A DNA stretch of 64,000 nt. Source: Chryseobacterium cucumeris. Its GTDB lineage: Bacteria; Bacteroidota; Bacteroidia; Flavobacteriales; Weeksellaceae. Where the stretch lies: positions 2,480,001-2,544,000 of the forward strand of contig NZ_CP068760.1 in assembly GCF_016775705.1 (NCBI RefSeq), read 5' to 3'. The first letter of the stretch is position 1. Every line of letters starts with the position of its first letter. The position numbers were made by a program, and so were the translations under genes. The notes under the pieces are model-generated. The model was not told where the DNA came from, ran no database searches, and was given only the letters and a program-made list of their open reading frames with translations. Shown in pieces: positions 17,690 to 28,200 of the stretch.

Positions 17690-17939
17690 GATATAAAGCT
17701 TTTGTAGAATAAAATTACAAAGTTGAACTGTAAAAATGTTAAAAAAAATATTTTTATATGTCATATTTTATTCGTATTTTACTTAATATAATATATTGAT
17801 AACCACTATATTAAATGATAATAATTCACTTTTACATGATGAATTTTATTTTAACATTTGCAGGATTCTTTTAACAATCATATATTTACCCTATTCTATA
17901 TATAAATTATTAACTTCGCTGTGAAATAACCCTATCTAA

Positions 17940-18767
17940 ATGGAAAGAGAACATAATCTTATTCCTGAGGAGACTCTATGGAAAAGATTCCTTTACCGGA
18001 TAATTTATCGCTCCGATACGAAGCTTGGAAAACTGTTCGATATCATATTATTGTTTTTAATTCTTGCAAGTACTGCCATTATTATGATGGAAAGTGTACC
18101 TAAGCTTGATAAGAGATTCCATTATACTTTTCTGATTCTTGAATGGATCATCTCCATTTTCTTTACAATAGAATATTCCATGCGGATTGCAGTGGTAAAA
18201 AATAAGCGGAGCTATATATTCAGTTTTTTCGGAATTATAGATTTTCTGGCTCTGGTTCCCTTTTTTCTTAGTTTTTTCTTTCCTATTACCAAGTATTTTC
18301 TGATTTTCAGAATGTTGAGAATGTTGAGAATATTCAGGATTTTCAATTTACTGGATTTTATGAATGACGGGTATTTCATTGTAAGGGCTTTAAAGAACAG
18401 TTCGAGAAAAATTTACATTTTCCTTCTGTTCCTAATCATTTTCTCAGTCATTGTAGGCTCACTTATGTTTATGGTAGAAGGTGGAAGACCTGGATTTGAA
18501 ACGATACCGCAATCTATCTATTGGGCAGTCGTTACGGTAACTACTGTAGGATATGGTGATGTATCTCCTATTACGCCTTTAGGCAAGTTTTTTGCGGTTA
18601 TTCTTATGTTGGCCGGTTATTCTATCATCGCAGTTCCTACCGGTATTGTAACAGCAGAAATGAGAAACAAAAGACAAAACCTGGAAATGGTATGCGAACG
18701 CTGTGGCAATGAGGATATTGATGATGATGCAAGGTATTGTAAGAAATGTGGCAAGAAATTAGCTTAA
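17940..18767 (+). CDS. Voltage-gated-type potassium ion channel with C-terminal zinc ribbon
   Basis: 275 residues, six membrane segments. S4 (about 119-138) carries regularly spaced arginines R124, R127, R130 and R133, a voltage-sensor pattern. The pore loop contains 'TVGYGD' (202-207), the K+ selectivity filter. After S6 (about 215-237) comes a short cytoplasmic tail ending in a zinc ribbon, C252/C255 and C267/C270. It should conduct K+ across the inner membrane; gating by the zinc ribbon is speculation. A 52-residue membrane-protein gene follows after 43 bases. Confidence 0.93.
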   Translation: MEREHNLIPEETLWKRFLYRIIYRSDTKLGKLFDIILLFLILASTAIIMMESVPKLDKRFHYTFLILEWIISIFFTIEYSMRIAVVKNKRSYIFSFFGIIDFLALVPFFLSFFFPITKYFLIFRMLRMLRIFRIFNLLDFMNDGYFIVRALKNSSRKIYIFLLFLIIFSVIVGSLMFMVEGGRPGFETIPQSIYWAVVTVTTVGYGDVSPITPLGKFFAVILMLAGYSIIAVPTGIVTAEMRNKRQNLEMVCERCGNEDIDDDARYCKKCGKKLA

Positions 18768-18810
18768 TATTTGATATAAGTAAAATTCATTAATCAAACA
18801 CCACAAAATC

Positions 18811-18969
18811 ATGGAACCAAAAAAGAAAAACAGACCCAATAGCTTAGTAATTATTCTTTTTGCACTGATTGTACTGATGGTCATCATTTATTTTATATTA
18901 GTAATGTTCTTCCCTGCTGTTTTTGATCTTATGAATACAGGCGATATACAGCCAGTATCCGATAAATGA
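18811..18969 (+). CDS. Small single-pass membrane protein (52 residues)
   Basis: ATG at 18811 opens 52 codons ending in TGA. The protein begins MEPKKKNRPNSLVIILFALI: a basic, positively charged N-terminus, then a hydrophobic helix (about 12-38) and a short acidic tail ending 'PVSDK'. The positive-inside rule predicts the N-terminus in the cytoplasm. It lies 43 bases downstream of the ion channel on the same strand with no terminator between, so co-transcription and perhaps an accessory role for the channel are possible. No family recognised. Confidence 0.7.
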   Translation: MEPKKKNRPNSLVIILFALIVLMVIIYFILVMFFPAVFDLMNTGDIQPVSDK

Positions 18970-19102
18970 TGAGTGATGAGTAATGTGCAATTGATGACGA
19001 TAAACAATTTACAAGCATTGCAAACCTGAATAAAATAAAAGATGGGCTGAACATTTCACTCATCTTTTTTATCAATATTTTCAAATACTGTTCAAGCTCA
19101 AT

Positions 19103-19140
19103 AAAAAAGACGGATCACATATGACCCGTCTCATTTTTTT
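19103..19140 (-). terminator. Terminator of the 774-residue T9SS protein gene
   Basis: GACGGATCA and TGACCCGTC form a stem (one mismatch) around CATA. The A run before it and T run after it make it bidirectional, so it may also end the channel operon. Confidence 0.85.
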
Positions 19141-19154
19141 ATTTAAATGATGAA

Positions 19155-21479
19155 TTATTTTTTAATGGCTTTGATCGTTTGTTTAGATCCGTCTTTCATT
19201 TCAAGCGTTATCAGATAAACTCCCTGCGTTACATCTCTTAAATGGATCGTAGATTCGGGATTACCAATGGTTTTCACTAATCTTCCCGTAACATCTGTCA
19301 CAGATACATTTTTCACATTTTTCACATCAGAGATATTCAATACATCTGTAAATGGATTAGGATAAACCCGGATATTATTTTTCGCTGCAGCGACTTCGGA
19401 TGTTGCCAGGTTGGCATTGTTAATACTGATATCGTCTATATACAGATTATACTGGTCCGGATCTGAATAAGCATTAAATCCAAAGAAATACACCCCTGTT
19501 GCAGGAACTGTAAATGTTATAGATTCTGTATGAGCAATTCCATCATTAATTGAAGGATAATCTGCTATAGAGCCCGTCATAGCGGCCGCATCAGGCGAAG
19601 TACCATATGCTACTTTCAGTTTTTCAGCATAAGTTGATGAATTATTACCATATTGATAACTGATTGTATATTGTACCCCTGCTGTTAAGTTCAATCCTTG
19701 TGTAAAGAACCATGCGTTGGCAGAATTGGAAGAGTTATACTTATATTTCAGTACATTGGTAGTGAATCCCTGGCTGTCAGAAGGAGGATCCGCTGTTTCC
19801 CAGTCATTTGCAGCCCCTGCATTAACATTCATTGTACAACCTGGAAGTTCTGGAACAGTAACATTTTCAAAATCTACAACATAAGGAAGGTTTGCACTTG
19901 AACATAATGTTGCAAATGTGGCAGAATCACTCCATGCACTTTTGCTTGTTGCGCTACACGCAGATCTCACCCATACATAATATACAGAGGAAGATGCTAA
20001 ACCTGGAATATTATAGGTAGTTGCTGTAACTCCCGTAAAATTAGGTGTGCTTGTTGCTGTAGGTGCTGTATTGGTTGTGCTGTAATAAATATCATATCCG
20101 TTTGCAGGAACGGGAGTAGCCGCTGCCCAGGAAACGGTAGCTCCTGCAGCAGTAATATTTGAAACAACTAATGCATTAGGTTCACTACAAGCCGGTGCTA
20201 CATCAATTTTAATATCATCAACATATAATTGATTCATATTAGCATCAGAATACGCCTGGAATCCAAAATAATAAACACCTGTAGCTGCTGGCGTGAAGTT
20301 CACAAAAGCGCTTGTTGCTGTACTGGTAACAATATCCGGGTGATCCGCCAGTGTATTGACCATTCCTGCACTGGTAGCTGAAGTTCCATAGGCTACTTTT
20401 AATTTTTCTGCGTATACAGTTCCTTCTGCATTGGCATATTTGTATTTAATTCTGTAGGTAGTTCCTGCGGTAAGGTTAATTCCATTGGTAAAAAACCAGG
20501 TATCGGCGTTATTAGCATAATCGTAAGAATACTGAAGTACATTACCTGTAAATCCCTGGGCGTCCAGATCACCTGTTTCCCACATATTTCCAGCACCATC
20601 ATTAATCACCGATGTACAATCCGGCATTTCAGGCGGAGTTATACTTTCGAAATCCAACGCGTAAGGTACTCCCACAGCGACACATGATGTCATAAATGTT
20701 GCCATCTGGGACCATGCACTTTTGTTCGAAGTACTGCATACAGAGCGTACCCATACATGATAGGTAGTGGCTGGTGCAAGGGATGGCAGATTTGTAGTCA
20801 ATCCATTGATAGATCCGGAAACAACTGTTGTAGCAGTAGGATATGTACTGGAAGTTGAATAATAATATTCGTAACCGCTTCCCGGCGCAGAAGAAGGAGC
20901 TGTCCATCCGATCTGAGCAGAATTGGCCGTAACAGCAGATACGGTTAAAGCAGATGGCGCAAAACAGGTCGGAAGGGCACCAATGTTTACCGTATAATCA
21001 TGTGCTTCTCCGTACCCATCCGTATTACAAGGTATAGGATCACTGGAGAACCTGTCTCCTACTCTCATCCTGTAAGTACCTGGAGTAACGGTAGCAGGAA
21101 TGGTTATAAGTCCAGCCGTAATATTATTGCCTCCTACAAGAGTACTGCTTGCCGTAGCTACAAGTTCAGGAGCGGCATCATCAAAAGTTCCGTCGTTATT
21201 GAAATCTATCCAGATACGGACATTCTGATCACTGTAATCATGTTTAACACTAAAATCATAACTCAAACCTGCACTCAGGTTGATCGTCATAGAGGTATAA
21301 TCTCCATAGGCATCAGTAGAACAACCTGTATTAGGATGATCAAATCCGGCACCCGGAATTGCAAAAGAATCTATCACATCTCCTCCACTACACCCACTGG
21401 CAAAAGCAGGCGTACAGTAAGTCTGCGCAGAAGATAAAAAGCCGGCCATTAAGAAACCAACAAGTAAAAAATTTCTCAT
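19155..21479 (-). CDS. T9SS type A cargo: GEVED, fibronectin III and MAM-like domains
   Basis: 774 residues. Signal peptide 1-19; a GEVED domain (about 60-168, 'IWIDFNNDGTFDD', 'GEAHDYTVNIG'); an FN3 domain (about 172-265); an MAM/cleaved-adhesin-like domain (about 270-430, 'TWFFTNGINLTAGTTYRIKY'); then FN3 (about 433-525) and a second MAM-like domain (about 530-690). The last 70 residues are a type A sorting domain ('RVYPNPFTDVLNIS' ... 'VYLITLEMKDGSKQTIKAIK'), which directs export through T9SS and attachment to the surface. Probably an adhesin or scaffold; no catalytic motif seen. It is a paralogue of the next gene. A minus-strand TAGATTTG at 21501-21508 fits a -7 element. Confidence 0.92.
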   Translation of the reverse strand: MRNFLLVGFLMAGFLSSAQTYCTPAFASGCSGGDVIDSFAIPGAGFDHPNTGCSTDAYGDYTSMTINLSAGLSYDFSVKHDYSDQNVRIWIDFNNDGTFDDAAPELVATASSTLVGGNNITAGLITIPATVTPGTYRMRVGDRFSSDPIPCNTDGYGEAHDYTVNIGALPTCFAPSALTVSAVTANSAQIGWTAPSSAPGSGYEYYYSTSSTYPTATTVVSGSINGLTTNLPSLAPATTYHVWVRSVCSTSNKSAWSQMATFMTSCVAVGVPYALDFESITPPEMPDCTSVINDGAGNMWETGDLDAQGFTGNVLQYSYDYANNADTWFFTNGINLTAGTTYRIKYKYANAEGTVYAEKLKVAYGTSATSAGMVNTLADHPDIVTSTATSAFVNFTPAATGVYYFGFQAYSDANMNQLYVDDIKIDVAPACSEPNALVVSNITAAGATVSWAAATPVPANGYDIYYSTTNTAPTATSTPNFTGVTATTYNIPGLASSSVYYVWVRSACSATSKSAWSDSATFATLCSSANLPYVVDFENVTVPELPGCTMNVNAGAANDWETADPPSDSQGFTTNVLKYKYNSSNSANAWFFTQGLNLTAGVQYTISYQYGNNSSTYAEKLKVAYGTSPDAAAMTGSIADYPSINDGIAHTESITFTVPATGVYFFGFNAYSDPDQYNLYIDDISINNANLATSEVAAAKNNIRVYPNPFTDVLNISDVKNVKNVSVTDVTGRLVKTIGNPESTIHLRDVTQGVYLITLEMKDGSKQTIKAIKK

Positions 21480-21594
21480 ATAAAAACAGTATTAGTTAAT
21501 CAAATCTAGTGAAAATCAGCAATAAAAAAAATATTTATTTAATTATATCACAATGAATTAAACTTTTTCTTTAATAAAAGGCAATTTCACCTAT

Positions 21595-21633
21595 ATAAAG
21601 AGAGGCCGCTCAAATTGAGCAGCCTCTCTTTTC
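21595..21633 (-). terminator. Terminator of the 1093-residue T9SS protein gene
   Basis: GAGAGGC(C)GCTCAA pairs with TTGAGC(A)GCCTCTC. It lies 21 bases past the stop codon at 21655. Confidence 0.82.
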
Positions 21634-21654
21634 CTGTTTTTTCAAGAAACTATT

Positions 21655-24600
21655 TTATCTCTTAATTGCTTTAAGGGTTTGTTTAGATCCGTCTTTCATA
21701 TTCAGGACCACTAAGTATAACCCTTCTTTAAGATCTCTCAGCTGAAGCTCTGAAGATGGCTTATCAATAGTCTTAATCAATCTTCCGGAAACATCAACAA
21801 TTAAAACAGACTGTACTTTGGATACATCAGAAATTGTCAGCATATCAGTAAACGGATTAGGATATATATTAATCTTGTTTTCTTTTACTGCAGTTTCAGA
21901 CGTTGCCAGATTAGGATTTTGTTTTATTTCAACATTATCTAATAGAACATCATCATAGTAATATCCGCTACCATTCACATTTTTATCTACAGTAAATCTC
22001 ACCTGGATAGTAGTTCCGATGTAAGAAGCCGCCAAAGGAACAGCAACTGTTCTCCATTGGTTTGAGTTGGTATTATCACTAAAAATAACTACCCATCCGT
22101 TTCCATCGTTTACTTCTACCGTAAGCTTGTTGTTATCATAAGTGGAAGGTGAAACCGTTGTAGAAGAAGTGGTAGAATGGTTTTTAAACCAGTCAAAAGA
22201 AACAAGAGGTGCGGTTAATCCTGTTAAATTTACAGGAGGAGTAACCAGCTGAACCGTGTTGGCACCCGCTCCATTATATGGTGAACTTGCATCTACCCAT
22301 GCATATGTACCTGCCGCTTTTTGGTTATTAGCCGGACTTGCACCATAATCTGCAGACCCTGAGAACTTCCAGAACAGATTGGCGTCGGTACCTGTTGCCG
22401 TAGGGTTTATACTGCTCCAACAGTTGGGTGCTGCTCCATTATCAAAGTTTTGAGCAAAAGGAGCCATAGCAGTTCCACAAAGTGTATTGAAAACAGCAGC
22501 CTGAGAACTCCACGCACTCTTATCGGAAGAACTACATACCGATCTCACCCATAAATAGTAAGTACTGGAAGGAGATAACCCGGACAAAGGAGCTGAAGTG
22601 GTAGTGCTGGTTCCGGAAGCTGTAGTAGACGCCGTAGGAGCTGTACTGCTTGTAGAATAGTAATACTCATATCCACTTCCAGGAGCAGTAGCCGGAGCAG
22701 TCCAGGAAGCATCCGCTCCATTGGTTGTCATCCCCGAAACAGTAACAGCCAATGGTTCAGAGCAGCTAGGAGTCACATTTATATTGATATCATCAACATA
22801 AATCTGGTTCATGTTAGCAGCAGAATAAGCCTGGAATCCTAAATAATAAACTCCTGTTGCGCCTGGTGTAAAGTCTACAAATGCATATGTAGCAGTTCCA
22901 CCTGTAATATTAGCGTGGTCAGCTAAAGTATTTGTCATTGAAGCACTTGCAGCAGAAGATCCGTAAGCAACTTTTAATTTTTCAGGATATTGTGTGGTTC
23001 CTGATGCATTCGCATACTTATATTTGATTCTGTAGCTAACTCCTGCAGTAAGATTTAAACCTTGGGTAAAGAACCATGTATTGGCAGCATTAGAACTATT
23101 ATAGGAATAATTAAGCACTTTCCCTGTAAATCCAGCCGGAGCAGTTGCTGTTTTCCATGAATTTCCGGAACCACTGTTTACCACTGTTGTACAAATTGGC
23201 AATGCAGGTGTTGTAACATTTTCAAAATCTAAAGTATAAGGTAAATTAGATGAATTACATACCGTCTGGAATGATCTTACCGTACATGCGGTAGCAGGTC
23301 CTGTAATATTAGCTGTATAAGCAGTTACAGAATAATAATAGGCAGCACCAAAATTTAAAGGAGCAGCGAAAGTATAAGAATTATTCGTTCCGCCTGCAAT
23401 ATCCATATCTGCAATATCATTTCCTCCAGAGGTAGTTCCAACTTTCAGTTTATACCCGGCAGCGCCATTTATTGCATTCCATGTAATCGTAGGGGTTACA
23501 CTTACTCCTGTAGCATTGGATGCAGGAGCGGTAACGGTAGGACATAACCCAAGTGTTGTAAAGTTTGCAGAGCTTGACCAATTTCCTTTATCTGTTCCAT
23601 TACAGTTTCCTCTTACCCAATAATAATACTGAGTTGAAGGAGTCAGACCAGATAAATCAGCTGTTATTACCCCGGCACCTACAGATCCTGAAGGCGTAGC
23701 CGTTGCAAGCGGAGTTGTTGAAGATGTAGAATAATAATACTCATATCCATTACCCGGAGGTGTTGTAGAAGCTGTCCAGCTTATTGTTGCGGATTCAGGA
23801 GTCAGGGCAGAAGAAGAAAGACCGGTTACTGTACTTGCACAGTTAGGTGTAGTGGTAAAAGACCCTGAGGAGACATACCCATTCCCCGTTCCGGCTGCAT
23901 TTGGAATATGAGAATATATAGATTTTACTGATCCGTTTAAAGCCTGAACCTGAACCTGGTAGCTTGTATTCTGAGTTAACCCTGTAATTGTAGCAGTTGC
24001 AGCAGAAACCGGATTACCAACAAGATCTGTCCAATCACAGTTTCCGACTTCTCTAAACTGAACATTGTAAGCTGTTGCACCTGTCGGAGCCGTCCAGTTT
24101 ACAGTAGCAGCATTGTTGGTAATTGCAGTGGCAGCTGCAAAAGTCCTTACCGGAGCCTGTGTGCCTGGTGTCCATTTATATTGCAGCCCGGCAGGGATTT
24201 TAACACTTGCGTTGGTTGTGCTGGAAAAAAGCATTGTACTGCTAGCAGCATTACCGGTAACAGCTTTAGACCAGTCACAGGTAGTTCCTGACGGCACGTT
24301 TCCGATCATCAGGGAATTTACATTGGACGCATAAGTAGTACTGTTTCCTCTTATCCCTACCTGTGGAGTACTGCCTGAAGTGCTGGTACCCGGATCTGTA
24401 CAGCTTCCATAAATGATCTTTATTTCACCTGTAGCATAAACCAATCTGATCTGAAAATTTAATTTTTCAGTAGATCTGTTAAAGTAATTGGCATGATCCT
24501 GCCACTGTACAACAAATTCAGTTCCCAGGTCTTCATATCTCACTTCATGATTTCCTGCTGGTTGTGTTGCATCTGATGATGAAAAGCCTCCATCCTGCCC

Positions 24601-24936
24601 AAAAGCAGAAATTGCCCCTGTAGTTGATCCCAGACTTGACATTGGAGTATAATTTGTCCCGGAAGGAGCTGCTCCAAACGTGATAAATCCATTGGCACTC
24701 ACATAACATGTGGTCATAGCAACACCACCGAAATTAAAAGGAGAAGACAATGGAATTGCTGCGGATACATCATTGTCATAAGTAGTATTAGTCCCAGAAG
24801 GGAATAATTTTGTACCTCCTGTAATGGAAGTATAAGCCACCCCGGTACTTTTTGAAAAAGTATAGTTGGCGACGTCGGTTTGCGCATAGACTCCCATACT
24901 CAGGGAAGCCAGACACGAAAGTAGTAATTTCTTCAT
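21655..24936 (-). CDS. T9SS type A cargo with multiple fibronectin III domains, large adhesin-like protein
   Basis: 1093 residues. A signal peptide (1-18, 'LSMGVYAQ') is followed by a beta-rich N-terminal domain (about 25-255, ending 'GLQYKWTPGTQAP'), FN3 domains (about 265-360, 368-460, 465-560), an MAM-like domain (about 565-720), another FN3 (about 725-815), and a second jelly-roll domain ('GTYAWVDASSPYNGAGANTVQLV', about 820-1010). The C-terminal sorting domain ('NIYPNPFTDMLTISDV' ... 'GSKQTLKAIKR') closely matches that of the neighbouring 774-residue protein. The two probably arose by duplication and domain shuffling. Function inferred: surface adhesion. Separate transcription unit. Confidence 0.9.
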   Translation of the reverse strand: MKKLLLSCLASLSMGVYAQTDVANYTFSKSTGVAYTSITGGTKLFPSGTNTTYDNDVSAAIPLSSPFNFGGVAMTTCYVSANGFITFGAAPSGTNYTPMSSLGSTTGAISAFGQDGGFSSSDATQPAGNHEVRYEDLGTEFVVQWQDHANYFNRSTEKLNFQIRLVYATGEIKIIYGSCTDPGTSTSGSTPQVGIRGNSTTYASNVNSLMIGNVPSGTTCDWSKAVTGNAASSTMLFSSTTNASVKIPAGLQYKWTPGTQAPVRTFAAATAITNNAATVNWTAPTGATAYNVQFREVGNCDWTDLVGNPVSAATATITGLTQNTSYQVQVQALNGSVKSIYSHIPNAAGTGNGYVSSGSFTTTPNCASTVTGLSSSALTPESATISWTASTTPPGNGYEYYYSTSSTTPLATATPSGSVGAGVITADLSGLTPSTQYYYWVRGNCNGTDKGNWSSSANFTTLGLCPTVTAPASNATGVSVTPTITWNAINGAAGYKLKVGTTSGGNDIADMDIAGGTNNSYTFAAPLNFGAAYYYSVTAYTANITGPATACTVRSFQTVCNSSNLPYTLDFENVTTPALPICTTVVNSGSGNSWKTATAPAGFTGKVLNYSYNSSNAANTWFFTQGLNLTAGVSYRIKYKYANASGTTQYPEKLKVAYGSSAASASMTNTLADHANITGGTATYAFVDFTPGATGVYYLGFQAYSAANMNQIYVDDININVTPSCSEPLAVTVSGMTTNGADASWTAPATAPGSGYEYYYSTSSTAPTASTTASGTSTTTSAPLSGLSPSSTYYLWVRSVCSSSDKSAWSSQAAVFNTLCGTAMAPFAQNFDNGAAPNCWSSINPTATGTDANLFWKFSGSADYGASPANNQKAAGTYAWVDASSPYNGAGANTVQLVTPPVNLTGLTAPLVSFDWFKNHSTTSSTTVSPSTYDNNKLTVEVNDGNGWVVIFSDNTNSNQWRTVAVPLAASYIGTTIQVRFTVDKNVNGSGYYYDDVLLDNVEIKQNPNLATSETAVKENKINIYPNPFTDMLTISDVSKVQSVLIVDVSGRLIKTIDKPSSELQLRDLKEGLYLVVLNMKDGSKQTLKAIKR

Positions 24937-25234
24937 AAAATAGTAAATAATAACAGTTAGGGCGGTAAATGTATAAATATTAATTTAAATTTTAAATGAA
25001 ATATTAGAAAATATCATAAATTTTTATACAAAAACAATAAAAAACATCATCCAAACATTATATAATTAAACATTTATTTAAATTATATAATTATTTCGCA
25101 ATATGATGAAAAATAACAACTAATTAAATAACAGACACTTAACTAATATACAACCAAAATAGACTTCAGTAAATTTTTCTATCTTAAGAGAAAAACTATT
25201 TAAAATTTTTCATCAATACTGATAATATATAAAC
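24937..25234. other. AT-rich intergenic region upstream of the large T9SS gene
   Basis: About 300 bases of extremely AT-rich DNA between the start of the 1093-residue protein gene and the dnaE terminator. It probably carries the promoter of the T9SS gene; no exact TAnnTTTG element could be found. Confidence 0.4.
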
Positions 25235-25260
25235 AAAAAAAAGAGTGGCATAAGCCACTC
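25235..25260 (-). terminator. Terminator of dnaE
   Basis: GAGTGGC and GCCACTC around ATAA; on the minus strand eight T follow. It sits 21 bases past the dnaE stop. Confidence 0.88.
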
Positions 25261-25281
25261 CTTTCTTTATCATGTATTTTT

Positions 25282-28200
25282 CTAGTTTAAATAAAATTCA
25301 TATTTATTAAGAAGTTGAATTTCTTTTATCAGATCACCATTCAGATCCACCGAATGTTTCATAGACTGAACTTCAATATGGGAGTCATCTTCCAGGTTTT
25401 TGATAAAGAATTTCAATTTTTGGTTTCCTTTGTTTCTGTCGAGAACCGTTCTGAAAAAGTCGAGATCTTCAGGTCTTACATCCATCACATCCATCACCAA
25501 TGATATACTCTTTGCAAATCGTTCAAATGCTTCCTGAAGTTCAATTACATCATTTACATTAACGAAGACCCTGCCATCTTTTACCTGAGCAAATTTTATC
25601 TTAAAAATCACAAATCTCTGTACTTCCAGCTTTTCTTTCAATCTCATGTAATCTCTGTCTCCCAGCCTGAATGAATAGGATCCGGAATAATCTTCAAGTG
25701 TAACAAAAGCTACTTTCTCACCACTTCTGAAACCATCCTGAACCCTGTATTCGGTAATAAGACCGGCTACAGTATATTCTTTACCACCACCGCCATTTTC
25801 CCTCTCTTTCTGAAGGGTTTTCCAGTCTTTCTTTTTCTCTTCAAACAGTTCTTCCTGTTTATTAGAGAAAGCCTGTTCTTTGTAAGCATCCACCTCATCC
25901 AGATTCAGGAATAAGAAATTCCCTTTTGGCTCTGCCTTCTTAGTAACTTCTTCTATCACTTCCTCTTCTCCTGCCACTATATCATCTGAAACAATTTCCG
26001 TAAGATCCACAGCATCGTCCAGGGCATCCTGTTCCAAAACAGGCGCTTCATCGGTAACAACCTTTTCTTCTTCATTTTTCTCAAGAACTGCTTTTTTAGA
26101 AAGCTGCCCCTGCATAAACTGGAACTGATATTTAAATTCGTCCAGCGGATGAGCAGAAAGATAGAAGCCAATGATCTCTTTTTCTTTATTAAGCTTATGC
26201 ATATTGGGCCATTCCGGACATGGAGCCAGTTTCGGCTGTTCAATCTGAACTTCTTCTGCGAAATCCGCAAATAAAGAGTGCTCCATCTCGTTTTTGCTTT
26301 CCTGGAAACTCTGCCCGTATCTGATCAGTCTTTCAAGATTGGTCTTTCCTGCCATGTCAATATCAAAGTACTGTCCCCTATGGAAAGCATCCAGTTCATC
26401 AAAAGCACCTGCAAGCACCAAACTCTCCGCTACCCTTTTGTTCATCTGTGAAGGTAGTATTCTTTCGAAGAAATCATAAATATTTTTAAACCTTCCGTTT
26501 TCTCTCTCTCTTGTAATTGCTTCACTCGGTCCTTCCCCAATTCCTTTTATTGCACCCAACCCAAAGCGGATCTGTCCTTTTTCGTTTACGGAGAATTTGT
26601 ATTGAGATTCATTCACGTCCGGTCCCAGAACATCCACGCCCATACTTTTACAGTCTTCCATGAACATGGTGATAGAATCTGTGTTGTTAATGTTATTACT
26701 CATTACACTCGCCATGTATTCTGCCGGATAATTAGCTTTTAAATAGGCGGTCTGATAAGCGATGAATGCATAACACGTTGAGTGGGACTTATTGAAGGCA
26801 TATTCTGCAAAGGCTTTCCAGTCATTCCAGATCTTCTCCAGCCTTTCTTCATTAAGGTTGTTTTTTCTACCTCCTTCAATAAATTTCGGGTACATTTTAT
26901 TAAGAACATCAATCTGCTTTTTACCCATTGCCTTTCTTAAAGTATCGGCTTCACCTTTGGTAAAGTTGGCCAGCTTCTGGGACAAAAGCATTACCTGCTC
27001 CTGATAAACGGTAATTCCGTATGTTTCTTTTAAATATTCTTCTGTTTCCGGTAAGTCGTAGACAATCTCTTCAATTCCGTGCTTTCTGTTGATGAAGTTC
27101 GGGATATATTTAATCGGACCGGGACGGTACAAGGCATTCATAGCGATAAGATCGGCAAAAACCGTCGGTTTAAGCTCTCTCATGTATTTTTGCATTCCCG
27201 GACTTTCATACTGGAAAATCCCGACCGTTCTTCCTTCTTTAAACAGTTGATATGTTTTGGCATCATCCAGCGGAATAAGATCCGGATCAATATCCACTCC
27301 ATATCTTGCTTTAACAAGCTTCAATGCATCTTTAATAATAGTCAGCGTTCTCAGCCCCAAAAAGTCCATCTTCAGAAGACCGGCACTTTCCGCAACAGAG
27401 TTATCAAACTGTGACACCAGGATATCAGCATCTTTTGCTGCAATGGTAACCGGAACAAGATTACTCACATCTTCCGGCGTAATAATCACCCCGCAGGCGT
27501 GAATTCCGGTGTTTCTGATACAGCCTTCCATTTTTTTAGCACTTGCTAAAACTCCGTGTCGTGCATCATCAGGACTTTCAAGAACATATCTCATCTCATC
27601 AACGAGCATCTGTTCTTCCGGTTTTAATTTATCATACTTCGCTAAAGCTTTTGCAATATTCATCCCGGGACTTGGAGGAATCAGTTTGGCAATATTATTG
27701 GTATCAGGAATAGGCACATCCAAAACCCTTCCGGCATCTTTAATGGCAGATTTTCCTCCCAATACCGAGTATGTAATAATTTGTGCTACCTGAGTTTTTC
27801 CATATTTTTCAACAACCCATTTGATAATTTTATCTCGCCCTTCATCATCAAAGTCAATATCAATATCGGGCATGGAAACCCTTTCCGGGTTCAAGAATCT
27901 CTCAAAAAGGAGATCATATTTGATGGGGTCTACATTGGTAATTCCGATACAGTACGCCACCGCAGATCCTGCCGCCGACCCTCTTCCCGGACCAACCCAA
28001 ACACCCATATTACGGGCTTCATTACAGAAATCCTGTACGATAAGGAAGTACCCCGGATAACCGGTATTGGCAATTACCTCAAGCTCAAAGTCAAGACGTT
28101 CTTTAATTTCATCAGTAATACCCGTTTCTGCATACCTTTTCTTGGCACCTTCATAGGTAAGATAGGTAAGGTAAGCCATTTCCCCTCTTTTTCCGCCGTC

